DNA of 64,000 nucleotides, from positions 52,509,427 through 52,573,426 of the forward strand of contig CM042089.1 of NCBI GenBank assembly GCA_023512835.1. Reading direction: 5' to 3'. This document shows positions 24,022-35,807 of the stretch, piece after piece. The notes under the pieces were generated by a model that ran no database searches, was not told the DNA's origin, and saw only the letters and a program-made list of their open reading frames with translations. Each line of letters begins with the position of its first letter. The first letter of the stretch is position 1. Position numbers and translations under genes: made by a program. The stretch is from Taxillus chinensis. Lineage: Eukaryota; Streptophyta; Magnoliopsida; Santalales; Loranthaceae.

Positions 24022-25381
24022 TGTCACACCCCAATTTCCTTTCACTTGGAAACGGGTAGTGACTGCCCATGCCCGCACACGAAGGGTCAAGGGGTTGGTG
24101 CAAACACCTAAAAGGACTTATGACACGGGTGCTGTCCCAAACCCGTACAACCAGGCTAACATGCCATGGGGCATGCTCCTGCTCCCAAACCATGTACACA
24201 AACAATAACTAAATAACAACCACAACCCAGTTCATAACATTTAAAAGGGCTCAAAGTTTAATACAACTCAATGGGGAAAAGTTCCCATTTAAACCAGAAT
24301 ATACTGTTTACAATTAATCCCAAACATAAAATAGAAATCCATAACAAAACAATGAAAACCAACATAGTCTTCAGCCTTAGTGGCCTATCACCACAGCCTT
24401 TTCACCTACCGCTCGCTAAACCCTGCAAAAGAACAGTTTATGGGAGGGGTGAGCAAACCATAGCTCAGTAGGAATCCAGTCTCCCCAGACCCATCCCACT
24501 CTACAGTATGCATGACAAATGTATGCTTGTGCTCGTGTCGTGCCTAAAGCTAAAGCAGCAAACATCACCCAGTAACACACCTTTTACCTAAGCCCACACT
24601 GGAGGGCAGAGGACACCCCGCCACCACGGCGACATGACATACCACATCCAGGCGAATGTTGCATGGACACCAATGCAACATTTTCCACCCGAGTCAGGTA
24701 TGGTCAACCACCTCCTCGGGCGCCATACCTACCCTCAGGAATGGGTGTAGACTTAGCCCACCGTCGTGAGTGCTACACCGAGACTCAGGACCGCAGTCTT
24801 GGCCAAATCTCAAGGGGTCCAGTTATCATGCCTGGCCATAACTCAGCTCAATCCCATCACATTTGGGTGATCAATCTCAAACAACAATATAATCAGTTAC
24901 AAAAGTACGGCTTAGTAACACATCTCAACTTAATACAAAACAGCAGTGCTGCTCAACAGAGTATATCACAAACAAGGTTTGCACGGCCGACATAGTCGGT
25001 TACAAACAACATATACCAGCCTCACAGGCTCAAAGCCAAATACGCAACATACAACAGCCACACAGGAATATTATCAAACATGTAGTGAGCATAGCCACAC
25101 AAACATTTTATCAAGCACTTAGTGGGCATGGACAACCCAACGATTTCTAGCCCACTCCCAAACCTCAAATCAACCAATATGCCATTGAAGGCCAACATCC
25201 ATATAGGAGATCACACCTATATCGATTTACATATATATATAAGCATGTATAGGACAGATACCCTAGGACAGAGAAAGACTGGGAAGAACGGAGTCCCTAC
25301 CTTGCAAACATCCTCTGCTCTAGCCTCTACGATACACCGACCACCCACGCGAACCTCTACGGCCAAGATCCGAAGGTTCCC

Positions 25382-25420
<39 letters not shown>

Positions 25421-25910
25421 GGCGGCTGCAACAGCAATAGAAAACCCTAAACCCTAAACCTAAGCCTTAACACCATTATATAAACACCACACATCAAAAC
25501 GACGTAGTTTTGATTTAGCGAAACCCAGGATCAAATAATTTCAACATGGTCCTTTGGGGAAAAATCATTAGAATGACAAAACCAAGGTAACCATGCAAAA
25601 ATAAGTCTACACGCCAATTTGAACGCCAATTCCCCAATTGGCGTGCAGCTCCAAATGCACTCAAACTTTACCCCAAGCCTCCTTGCATCATGTAAAAGAC
25701 ATCCATGCAATAAAAACCTTGCATGCCAAATGGGTCCAATACGCGCGCACGTCCTTTTGGCCTGAAACTTCTGTGGTAGATAGAAGACATCTATCTAAGA
25801 ATCTTTTGGTCTGCACGCCAATTCATCTGAGCCCATCTACTAGGTCAAAATCTAGAAAGTTCCCATTCAGAAGGCAAGACTGCAACTAACTCAAAACACG
25901 GGTCCTTACA
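24022..25910 (-). repeat. T2 3' LTR
   Basis: 1,889 bp starting TGTCACACCC on the + strand and ending CCTTACA. Compared with the 5' LTR it lacks about 62 bp near 25534, removing one of two palindromic ACGT elements. It holds a CT microsatellite (about 25383-25417), a CCCTAAACCCTAAA telo-box (about 25444-25460) and a TATATAA box (about 25477-25483). Confidence 0.95.
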
Positions 25911-25926
25911 TCCTCTCCCCCTTAAG
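25911..25926 (-). promoter_or_regulatory. T2 polypurine tract
   Basis: Minus strand CTTAAGGGGGAGAGGA immediately before the 3' LTR, identical to the T1 tract. Confidence 0.92.
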
Positions 25927-26123
25927 ACTTTTCATTCTCGAAAAGAAAATGTGGCATGAAAGGAAACAACAATCACAACCAATGAGTAGACCTCTAACAC
26001 AAATTAATACATAAATTAATACACAATGCATGAAAATACACACAAAAGAAATACTCTCAGGTCACTTAACCAGTTGGGCAAATACCTGATTATGTTGATG
26101 TTTGCCATTCCCCCCCCCCCCCG

Positions 26124-27650
26124 TTAGGGCTGTTCGTCCTCGAACAAATCAGGGTAGTGAGCACGCATCTCAGCCTCACGTTCCCAAGTCTCTTCCTCCA
26201 TCCCTCGGTGTTTCCACAACACCCGAACCAACGGAATAATCTTACCTCGCAGCTGCTTCTCGCGCCTATCCAAAATACGGATGGGTGCCTGAACAACTGA
26301 CACATCTGCCTCAAGATCTAGAGTGCTCCAATCCAACACATGTGTGGGATCTGGATGATATTTCCGTAACTGGGATATATGGAAAACATCATGAACTCTG
26401 CTCAAACTAGGTGGTAATGCCAACCTATAAGCAACAGGTCCAACTCTGCTCAAAATCTCAAACGGTCCAATGTATCGCGAAGATAACTTGGACCCTTTTC
26501 CAAATCTCTTATGCCCTCTCCGTGGAGAAACACGAAGGAATACGTGGTCTCCTACCAAAAACTCCAACGGTCTGCGTCGGCGATCCGCATAAGACTTTTG
26601 TCGACTCTGAGCTGTAAGAAGGCGTTGCCGAATCAGCTGTACCTTTGCCGTAGCCTCCTGGACCAATTCAGGCCCTAACATAGCTGTCTCTCCAACTTCT
26701 GCCCAACATAATGGAGACTGACATGGGCGACCATACAATGCCTCAAATGGGGCCATCCCAATAGAAGACTGGTAGCTGTTATTATAGGCAAACTCCACCA
26801 GAGGAAGGTGAGAAGCCCATGATCCTCCAAAATCTAGTACACAAGCTCTCAACAAGTTTTCCAATGTTTGAATGGTCCTCTCTGACTGACCATCAGTTTC
26901 AGGATGGAAAGCAGTACTCAAATTAAGTTGTGTTCCCAAGGCTTCTTGCAAACCTCCCCAAAACCGAGATGTAAATCGCGCATCCCTGTCTGAAACAATA
27001 GACAAGGGCACTCCGTGCAATCGGACAATCGCATCAACATATAACTGGCTTAATGTGCCGATAGGGTCTCGCTCCCGAATTGCCAAGAAATGGGCCGATT
27101 TAGTTAATCGGTCTACGATGACCCAAATCATATCCTTCCGCTCAGAAGTGGTAGGAAGTCCTGTCACAAAGTCCATGGTAATATGCTCCCACTTCCACTC
27201 AGCTACAGGTAAAGGCTGCAATTGACCAGCAGGTCGTTGATGCTCCGCTTTCACTTGTTGACAAGTAAGGCACCTGGAAACAAACTCTGCTACACTCCGC
27301 TTCAGTCCCGGCCACCAGAACTGTGCTCGAACGGCATGATACATCTTAGTTCCTCCTGGGTGCACAGCCAAATGGGAATGATGAAACTCCCTCAGCACAT
27401 CCTCACGCATGGGAGGCGGTACGATCAGACGCCCCCGAAATTTCAACTCATGTTCAACTCCTTCTGTCCAGTCTTCTGACAACTCTCCGGCCTCTATCTG
27501 GGCCCGGATCACTTCACAGTCCACGTCCCCTAACTGTCCATCATGGACGCGTTGATATAACTCTGGTATCACAGTGATAGGACACAAGATTTCTTCCCCA
27601 CCGCTAAAATCAGGATGTACCTAAAGCACTGCTAACTGTTCAGCTGTCGC
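26124..27650 (-). pseudogene. T2 integrase and chromodomain-like tail
   Basis: A 487-residue open frame (27587-26124), the best preserved coding stretch of T2. It has the zinc-binding H-H-C-C region ([17 protein letters not shown] ... CLTCQQ) and the core with D (ITMDFV), D (VSDRDARF) and E ([11 protein letters not shown]). The C-terminal block GDHVFLRVSPRRG is followed by a chromodomain-like segment (VRVLWKHRGMEEETWER) ending DLFEDEQP. Chromodomains steer chromovirus integration toward marked chromatin. The integrase frame is intact but cut off from RT by a deletion in RNase H (about 27640-27650) and a stop just upstream. It resembles T1 closely. Confidence 0.92.
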
Positions 27651-29440
27651 GAGCCATATGCTATGACTTTGTGCTCCTGCATCAGGACACACCCCAGTCC
27701 AACGCGAGACGCATCGCAATACACTTCAAATGGTACTCCCTCCTGTGGTAGACTCAACACCGGTGCAGTTGTCAGACGAGTCTTCAATTCTTCAAAAGCT
27801 TGTTGACACTTGTCCGTCCACTCGAATTTGGCTCCCTTCCGCGTAAGAGCTGTCATGGGCGCCGCCAACCGAGAAAACCCTTCCACGAAACGTCGGTAAT
27901 ACCCTGCCAGACCCAAGAAACTATGGATCTCAAAAACATTTGTGGGCCTCTTCCAAGATGATACAGACTTAATCTTGGTTGGGTCCACTCCAACCCCTTC
28001 GGAAGATATTATATGCCCAAGAAAATGCACCTCTTGCATCCAGAAGTCGCACTTGCTAAATTTAGCATACAATTGATGATCTCGTAGTGTCTGCAACACC
28101 ACGGTCAGGTGCTCCTCATGCTCAGCTCGGGTTTTAGAGTACACGAGGATGTCGTCAATAAATACCACCACGAAGGAATCTAGGTATGGGGCAAATACCT
28201 GATTCATCAGATGCATGAACACTGCCGGTGCGTTCGTGAGCCCAAAAGGCATCACTAACCACTCATAGTGGTCGTATATGCACCTGAATGCTGTCTTAGG
28301 AATGTCCTCGCTCCGGACCCTCAATTGATGATACCCCGAACGCAGATCAATCTTTGAGAACCATCGTGCTCCACTCAGCTAGTCAAGTAAATCATCGATC
28401 CGCGGTAAAGGGTATTTGTTCTTTACCGTCGCTTGATTTAACTTCCGGTAATCAATACAAAGCCGCAACGAACCATTTGCCTTCTTAGCAAACAAAACTG
28501 GTGCACCCCAAGGTGAGGTACTAGGGCGGATAAAACCTTTATCTCCTAGTTCCTTTATTTGCTTTTGGAGCTCCCGTAACTCGGCAGGTCCTATCCGGTA
28601 TGCCACTTGTGAGATGGGTCCCACCCCTGGCAGAAGTTCAATCGTGAACTCGATACTTCTGTTCGGAGGCAACTCCAACAACTCCCCAGGAAAGACATCC
28701 TTGAAATTCTCAGCAACATCCGGCCACACCCGTTTCTCCACGTTACCTCCCTCCTCAAAGGTTAGAGTGGCAAGTCTATGGGTAATATTGCCCCATAGCT
28801 CCCTCATCGGTCCAGCTCTCCCAGCATTCCTATCCCATTCACCCACTAAGGTACAGGAAGATCCTGTGGGTGAAGTAAACATCACTCGTCGTCTATAACA
28901 ATCAATCTTAGCCTGAAAGGCCATCAACCAGTCCATCCCCAAAATCAAACTAAAGGTCCTCATTGGCATCACGTATAGATCGAAAGAGAGTTCAACATCT
29001 CCTATCGTAAGCGCACACTCACGACACACTCGGTGGATCGACTCCATACCTCCCATTGGTGACTCGACCCTCAGAGGTCTATCAACCTCCACACAATCAA
29101 GTCCAAGGCTTTCAACCAAGGACTTAGCAATCAGGGAGCACGAAGCTCCGGTATCAAACAATGCCGCAACAACAGTGCGAGATATTAAAATAGTACCTCG
29201 AACTACCGAAGGTCCGGCTCCACCTTCCTCGGAGGGTGATGGTAAATCCTCCATCTCTGCTGGTGCTGAGATAAGCGCAAACACTCTGCCTTGGCTTGCC
29301 CCACCACTGGCCTTGCTTGCTTTTCCTTTAGTTCCTGCTGGGAGTCCACTAGGACGCCCCTCCGAACCTCCTTGTGGTTGCCTCTCCCCCTGTGGTCTAG
29401 TGTGACTGGAACCAGCCTGACTGGCTTGCCACGAATGTGC
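27632..29440 (-). pseudogene. T2 protease, RT and truncated RNase H
   Basis: Minus strand. Gly/Ser linker (29440-29290), protease with DTGAS (about 29150) and RT with the [12 protein letters not shown] block and FIDD at 28151-28162. A single TAG at 28379-28381, where CAG is expected, splits RT into two frames in the same phase. RNase H starts normally (CDASR near 27706) but ends at SRQL: about 298 bp present in T1 (14997-15294) are missing, removing the TDHKSL and ADALSR parts. T2 therefore lacks a complete RNase H. Confidence 0.9.
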
Positions 29441-29630
29441 GGCTTCGGAGCTGGGGCTTGAAATTGGGTCTCACCCCTGCTTCCTTGTGCAAAACTTCCA
29501 GCTCCCCGGCTATTTTCCTTGCTGAAACACACCTTACCGATGTGTCCTATCTTCCCACAGCTATGACACTTCAAGTGCTGTTTGGGGCACTCACGTTTGA
29601 CGTGCCCTGCCTATCCACAACAGATACACC
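29441..29630 (-). pseudogene. T2 gag C-terminal end (left of A1)
   Basis: Contains the second zinc knuckle (CHSCGKIGHIGKVC, about 29530-29571) and the remains of the first, followed by the basic linker. A1 is inserted at 29630/50087 just at the first knuckle. The rest of gag is 50087-51081. Confidence 0.9.
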
Positions 29631-31141
29631 TGACAGACAGATTTTTAGCCTCTCTAAAAGAGCTAGCTAATGTCGTTAAATCTCTCTCTTCAAGATAATA
29701 AATTCCCTAAGTTTGCACTAAAAGAATAGCAGCAAGCAAGGGGTCGAACCCACAGGGATTAGCCTAGTTTTCTAGTTCTCAAATCAAAACACCCAATTAC
29801 TCTTGTTCCAGAAAATGTCTTGGCAAAAAGTTTTCTTTTTTTAAACTAAAGATCTAATTTTTATTTGGTTTTCTGAATAAACAAAGAAAGCAAATTGATT
29901 TTAGGATTAAGATTCAAGGATTAAAAGCATCTAGGGTCACAATTTCACCTCCCTATGTTATCTCTACTGGTTCATGGTATTAGGGTTGTCTGATTGAAAA
30001 CATGCTAAACATAAGCCAAGGACAACAAATGGTCATTGAGGTCCTTTTAAGAGTTGTATGCCAGAATGGTCATCTAAACACACAAACATGCAAAGCCAAT
30101 AAATCATACTTGCAAAAGGATAATGATCACACCAATTACAAATAAGTTATGAATCTCAATCCACCCCAGACTAGGGCTAAAAATACCAAGGTGTACATCC
30201 AAAGATAGAACTTAAGAACAGATTCATAAAACATGCAAAACTCAATCATCCAAACCCAATATTCATAAACACAGCAAAGCAACAAGGGGGCTACATTGCT
30301 CCCCTAGATTAAAAGACTACTCACGCATGATTACAAGCAAACACAAAGCAGAAAAGCTCAACATCTTCTTCTTAACCACGCGCACAGCAAATCTTCAAAT
30401 CCAGGCTCCAAAATCTGCGACGGATGTGACGGCTGCGACGGCTACTCTCCAAGGTCAAGGAGCAACCTCCAAGTCGTGGAGCCTCTCTCTCTCTCTCTCT
30501 AAAAACGTGTAGGGGGTCTAGGGATGCATAGCAGAGGGCATGGAGGCTGTATTTATAGAGTTTGGATGGGCTTTGAGGTGTGTACCCTAGCCCATTTATC
30601 AAAACGGCGTAGTTTTGATAAGTAACACTCAAAACTTTAAAATCTCTATCTTCCATCCACAATTTGGACACGGGCCATCAGAAACAAATGATCAGGATGG
30701 AAAAACGATAGGATTGGTCCAAAAATATCTTTGCACATCAATTTGCACGTGATATGGTGAATTCACATGCACCTCCAAATCAGCTCAAACTTCTCCCCAA
30801 GCTTCCTTGCATCCTGTAGAGGCCTGAGAGGCAAAAATAGGCTTGCACGTGAAATGGGTGAATTCACGTGCAGCTCCAAATGCTCTGAAATTTCTGTGGT
30901 AGGTAGAGGACATCATTCTAAGCAACCTTTGTTCTTGCACGCCAATTGTTTGAGGCCATCTACTATGTCAAAAGTGAGCTCCAAAATCTGCCAAAACAGC
31001 TTAAAAGCGCATGTATTTGCAAATAGCATCTTCCTAGGGGTTAGAGCAAATATATATGATATATGAAGTAATAAGGCTCTAATCATGCTCTTAAATATCC
31101 TAAATAAACACTAGAATAACGGCATAAAATGCACGTTATCA
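29631..31141 (-). repeat. A1 3' LTR
   Basis: 1,511 bp, + strand start TGACAGACAG and end CACGTTATCA. It carries, in element sense, CACGTG palindromes (about 30745-30880), an AAAACTACGCCGTTTT palindrome (about 30601-30618), TATAAAT (30551-30557) and a CT/AG microsatellite (about 30484-30500). The frames at 30327-31066 are LTR-derived and recur at 49712-50011. Confidence 0.95.
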
Positions 31142-32703
31142 AATACACCACACTTGAACCATTGCTTGTCCTCAAGCAAAAACATACAAGCATGCAAAAA
31201 TAAAATAAACACGCAATCAAATGGAAGGAAAATAAAATAACAATCAAGGAGAATCATGGTTTCCTAAGCATGCAACTCTATCATGATGAAATGGGAATTT
31301 AAGCATCAAAATGAGTCATAGCTTAGTTCATTCATGTCCATATCCCTAAGTCCAACAACCATGCAATATCACCACTTAAATTTCAGATATGAGCAAGCAA
31401 TCCATGATAAAATAGCACCTAGTTTCCCTTTAAGTTCTTACCAAGGATAAGCAGCCTCACTCAAATATAATAATTCTCAAGCCCAATACCTATCAATGAA
31501 CAATGGATGGAAAACTCTATCTCTACACTCGCCATCAGCTATTGATTAAGTACTTGCCAAGCAATCATGAGAGTTCCCTATTGTGCTCATCAAAGAAAAC
31601 ACACTCTCTATTCTACTTTATTTGAACTCACACTCTATTCTAATAACTGAATAAACAAAATCATGAGCTAAAGAATTGAGCTCAACACTCTCAAAACAAA
31701 ACACAATTCAGCCAATGTGGCTTCACAACTAAATAATCACACATAAACATGAAGCCAGTGTGGCTTTTATTCTGAATTTTTTTTTTAGTAATAACCTTAC
31801 AAGGTTGTATTTTATGCTCTCCCTTGATGGATTATTCACTCTTTTTTTTTAACTCACATAACACATAAATAAGACTGCTTTTTTTTAATGCATACCCCTT
31901 TTCAAAATGTGATGGGCTTTTTCCAAAATGTGCATCACAGCCTTTTCCAATAATATCACACAATAAAGAAAAGAATGCAAAGACAGTCACAATGACTTAG
32001 AGGTCTTGCATCCTAACTCCACACACCAAACACTGAGCACTAATAAGTAATCACATGCTTACTTGACTCCTACCATTAAATAACCAATGTTGAATGCAAG
32101 AAGAGTAGCAATTATTACCCATACCCTAAATGGCACTCAAAGGCTAAAAAGAAGCTGTTCTCATTTTTTCATTTCTTTTTCACTCAACTTTAAGGGTTAC
32201 TTAGGTCTATCATAGCATTTCATGCTCAGCTAATATTCAAAACTCAGCTCCAAAAACATGGTGATATCATTCAAAAGATAAAGACATGATCAAACCAATT
32301 CAGAGCCCATTTTAACTACTTTAACACCCTTATCACAACATGATACTAACGTGGCATAAAAATTAAATTTTAAGCCAAAATTGTATACTTAATATCCATG
32401 TCTCCACATGCAAATCATTCAAGCAAACAACTCAAACAATCATGCAACTAAAAACAAGTTTTTTTTAAATAATTATAAATAAAACATGCAATCACAACAT
32501 AAAAGACAAGCAAGTGGCTCAAGTCACTCCCCATACACCACACTTAAAATATGCTATGTCCTCATGGCATAAAATAGGGAGTAGGAAAATACTTACCTCT
32601 CAGTTGGCAAGCTGTAATAGTAGATGACATTGGCCACCATTCGTCACACCTGAGCCACAAAGTCAACCGACGTCTCGCCGCGCACTTCCCAAGTTTCCTT
32701 CCC
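31142..32703 (-). other. A1 3' non-coding region with duplicated PPT motif; no gene seen
   Basis: AT-rich 1.56 kb between the extra ORF and the 3' LTR. The minus-strand word AAGTGTGGTGTAT, preceded by GAGGACA-AGCA-type sequence, occurs next to the LTR (31142-31175) and again at about 32528-32570, followed there by GGGGAG. The first is the expected PPT; the second looks like a duplicate. No ORF above background. Confidence 0.7.
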
Positions 32704-34953
32704 TTACAGAATAGCCATCATGTAGTAGCAAACAAAGATCCCACAGCTGAATTGGTCAGGCTGCTGAGGGATTTCCAGTTCGTTGAGGTGAATAATAGGG
32801 AGCTTATCCTGCAACAATCCTTCTTGTCTCATCGCATCCTTGATTCTTTTTATGAGCCCATGAACAAGCCGTCTCTTCCTTCTGGTGAACCCTTCGCCTT
32901 GGCTTGGATCATAAAGCACCGCATGCCCTGCACTCAAATCCACACGCACCAAGACATAGTGATGATCAATGTGCACAGGGATCAACACCTCGTGCATACC
33001 ATACCAAGGACGGTGCCCTTCATTCTGCCCATTTATACGCTGGCGCCACACACTTTCAGTCAAAGGTTGCTCATAAAGCTCGCACGAAGATAATAGAGGT
33101 ATCTTGGGACAAGTGGGTAATTATGAGGTTCAGCCTCCACAACAAAACGTATAGTCCTGCAAAACAAGTCCACCTCATCTGAATATAGATATTCATCGCC
33201 TAAAATCCTTTGAAGGACAAACGAGGTGAAGAGGTCCATGTCCCTTGCAAATCGAGCCCTTAACACCTGAGAATTAATGAAGTCTTCAAATGCTGCTTGA
33301 CTTTCGGCAGATGATAAGGCTGGATTAATGATTAAATAGATAGGAGGGCCAAGAAGGTCTTCAAGTTCAGCAGGCATGTATGTACCCCAAGAGACAGGAT
33401 GTATAACAGGCACAATAGCCTGAGAATATGCAGGATCAGTAAAAGGCTGGAAGGGTGAATACCCTTCTGCTGGCTTTGTCTCCTCTTGAGGCTGGAAGGG
33501 TGAATACCCTGTTGCTGGCGCTGCCTCCTCTGGGTGATAGTGGGATGGCCGAGCTGAAGGTTCTGGTTGAGGTGGATCTGCCTGGGCTAGATAAGAATCT
33601 TCAGGGGATGGAGAGGGTTCTTCATCAGATATCTCCACTATAGGAGAACGTTTTGATGCTTTCCTCTTGCTCAAGGCCTTCCAGGTTTTTGCCTAGGAGG
33701 CCTTTGACTTCTTTATTGTCCTTCCTCAGGGCTTCCACCTCGCGCTGGGTTCTGGCACTTGCCTCCTTGAGCTGCTGTGTTTCTTGCCTCCAAGCTTCGG
33801 TAGATGCAGCAGGAGGTGCTTCTGGGGCCTCCCATGCTCTAGGTGATGCATGAGCAGCTACGTCTGGAGCCTCCCATGCTCTGGTTCTAGGTTGTGAAGT
33901 AGCTTGTTGGTCACCAGAGATGAGGGCCATTAATTCTTCAAATTAGGCACTAGTGATGTGCCCATTAGTGACTGCCCAATTGATGACCTCCACTTCGCTC
34001 ACCACCTGCCCACTAATGCCTTGAAAGAAATTGAAAATATCTTCTTTGTGTACATTGAATTGCATGTACATGGCAGTGAGTCTGTATAGAGTCTGCTTCC
34101 TTTGATCCATATGAGGAGAGGTTTCCCTTGCAAAGTCAGTGGATCGCTCCACATGAACACTGTGCCTTGCGGGCTGTGATGGAGGAGGAACATTGGTTGC
34201 CCAATGACCTCTGGTACTGATCCCCAAACCTCCTTCAGCATGCAATACTCTTAACACCCAGTGAGAAGGAAAAGTGATGCTATCCATGGAGGAAAAATGC
34301 AAAGCAGGCATGCTTTGAAATATCAAACACAAAAATCTGCCATTTATCTGCTTTGATGAGTTTTTCTTCCACCATTTAAAAATGTTAGTGGCCCAATCCA
34401 CATTTAGCATATGATCAATGCTATACATCAACTCCAGGTGTGGCTTAGGCACACTATCTATCCCACTGGTCTGAATCAATAAGCATCTTCCTACCAAGTA
34501 AGCTAGGCATCTAAATCTTCCAACAAAACCATTCTTGGTATACTGCCTTCTACTTTGAAATTTTCTAGCATAGTTGCATGCAGTACCAAATTCTCCTAGG
34601 CCTAGCTGAGGAAGGCTATCACTGGGTGCAGGGAGGTTAAAGCAATGTCTAATAATTTCAGGGGTTATTGTGAGATAAACCCCTTGCACAACCCCTATTA
34701 GTTCATCCTCACTCACAGAGACAGATGCATAAAATTCTTGTAGGGCAGAATAGGAAATAGCTGGCTGGGCAGATACTAACCTTTGTAATCCCAGATTTTG
34801 AATTTTAAGAGCCACCTCTCTAGCCCAGCCCAGCTCTAAAGCCTCCAAAGTCTGCATATCAAGAGCATGCCCCAAGAGTATCTCCTCCTCAGGTTGGCTA
34901 TCAGCACTAGGTGAGTGCACCTCCTCCTGGCCAGTCCTCCTTGTGCGCACCAT
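32704..34953 (-). pseudogene. A1 accessory ORF: plant-transposon-protein-like region fused to a Ulp1/C48 protease-like domain
   Basis: ATG at 34953 (MVRTRRTGQ), 126 bp after a TATA box. The N-terminal part (34953-33946) is helical and resembles the putative plant transposon protein region (ALQEFYASV, LVGRCLL, WKKNSSKQINGRFL). An in-frame TAA follows at 33943-33945, then an Ala/Pro-rich part, a coiled coil (ETQQLKEASARTQREVEAL) and, after a frameshift near 33670, basic KRKASKR and Pro/Ser-rich sequence. A second frameshift near 33080 leads into a Ulp1-like domain: VLIPVHIDHHYVL with the catalytic His, LYDPS with Asp, and QQPDQFSCGIFVC with Gln and Cys. His to Asp is 17 residues and Gln to Cys is 6, as in SUMO proteases. 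It occupies the place of the Athila env-like gene. Function unknown; a protease role is inferred. Confidence 0.75.
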
Positions 34954-35078
34954 CTTTGGAATGAGAATAAAGAGCAGAGAGCAGAAAACTGAAGAGCAAA
35001 AGAGCAAAAGAGCAGAGTTTCTCTAATACTCAGATCTGGAGTGATTTTGGTGTGGAAGCCTTTGAAGATGGCCTCTCT

Positions 35079-35560
35079 TTATATAGCGTGCAGAAGGAAA
35101 GATACTCCAATTGGCGTGATACACGTGCCCCTAACTTTTCAGAGTGTTCTGACCAAAATAGCCCTTGCACGTGAATTGGTTGAATTGGCGTGCAGGTCAG
35201 AATCATCCCCAACCTTGGTGGTGGGTCCATCTTGAGCTGGCAAGCAATAGTCCCTTCTGCACGTGAATTGTTTGAAGCTTCTAGGAGGGCTAAAATCGGT
35301 ATTTTGCATTTTTGAGACTCCATATGACAGCTAGCAATTCGCGTGCAAGAGTAAACGTGATTCACATGGTCTTCATCTACCATTCCAGAAAGTTACAGCT
35401 CAAAAGGAGGTGCACGTGAATTGGGCAATTCACGTGCAAATTCACGTTCAGGCCCAAACTGGCCCAAATTTCTCCACTTTGTTGCTTGTGCATTATGGAC
35501 CATCTTTAAGTCTTGCACGTGAATTGTTTGAGCCCATCTTCAAGCACTTTTGGGCTTCAC
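35079..35560 (-). promoter_or_regulatory. Putative internal promoter for the A1 accessory ORF
   Basis: In element sense, a 470-bp run of TTGCACGTGAATT-type words, several as inverted pairs (for example about 35408-35436), is followed by TATATAAA at 35086-35079 and a CTCTGCTCTTTTGCTC leader before ATG at 34953. The wording (CTCAAACAATTCACGTGCAAG) matches the U3 of the A1, T1 and T2 LTRs, so this looks like an LTR-type promoter lying inside the element. Activity is inferred. Confidence 0.6.
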
Positions 35561-35807
35561 TTGCTCCTTGCTCCTTGATTTTGACTTTAAAAATAATTCC
35601 ACAAGTTCAAGACCCAATAATTTGCTCATCCTGCACATGGTTAGCTAAGAAAGGAACAAAGTCTCCTGCACAATGGTTATCTTGTAAACAAATTTATTGA
35701 ATAAAATAAAAAAAGAAAATAACATAAAATAAAACATAGCAATAAACATTGGGTTGCCTCCCAACCAGCGCTTTATTTAAAGTCTGTAGCTAGACTTTCA
35801 GTTATGA

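Noticed and set aside
25444..25460. Interstitial telomere
   Set aside because: Only about two units, in a promoter-like place in both LTRs of one element.
24271..25889. ORFs in the T2 LTRs (and equivalents at 51812-53477)
   Set aside because: LTR sequence; several carry microsatellite-encoded Ser/Leu runs.
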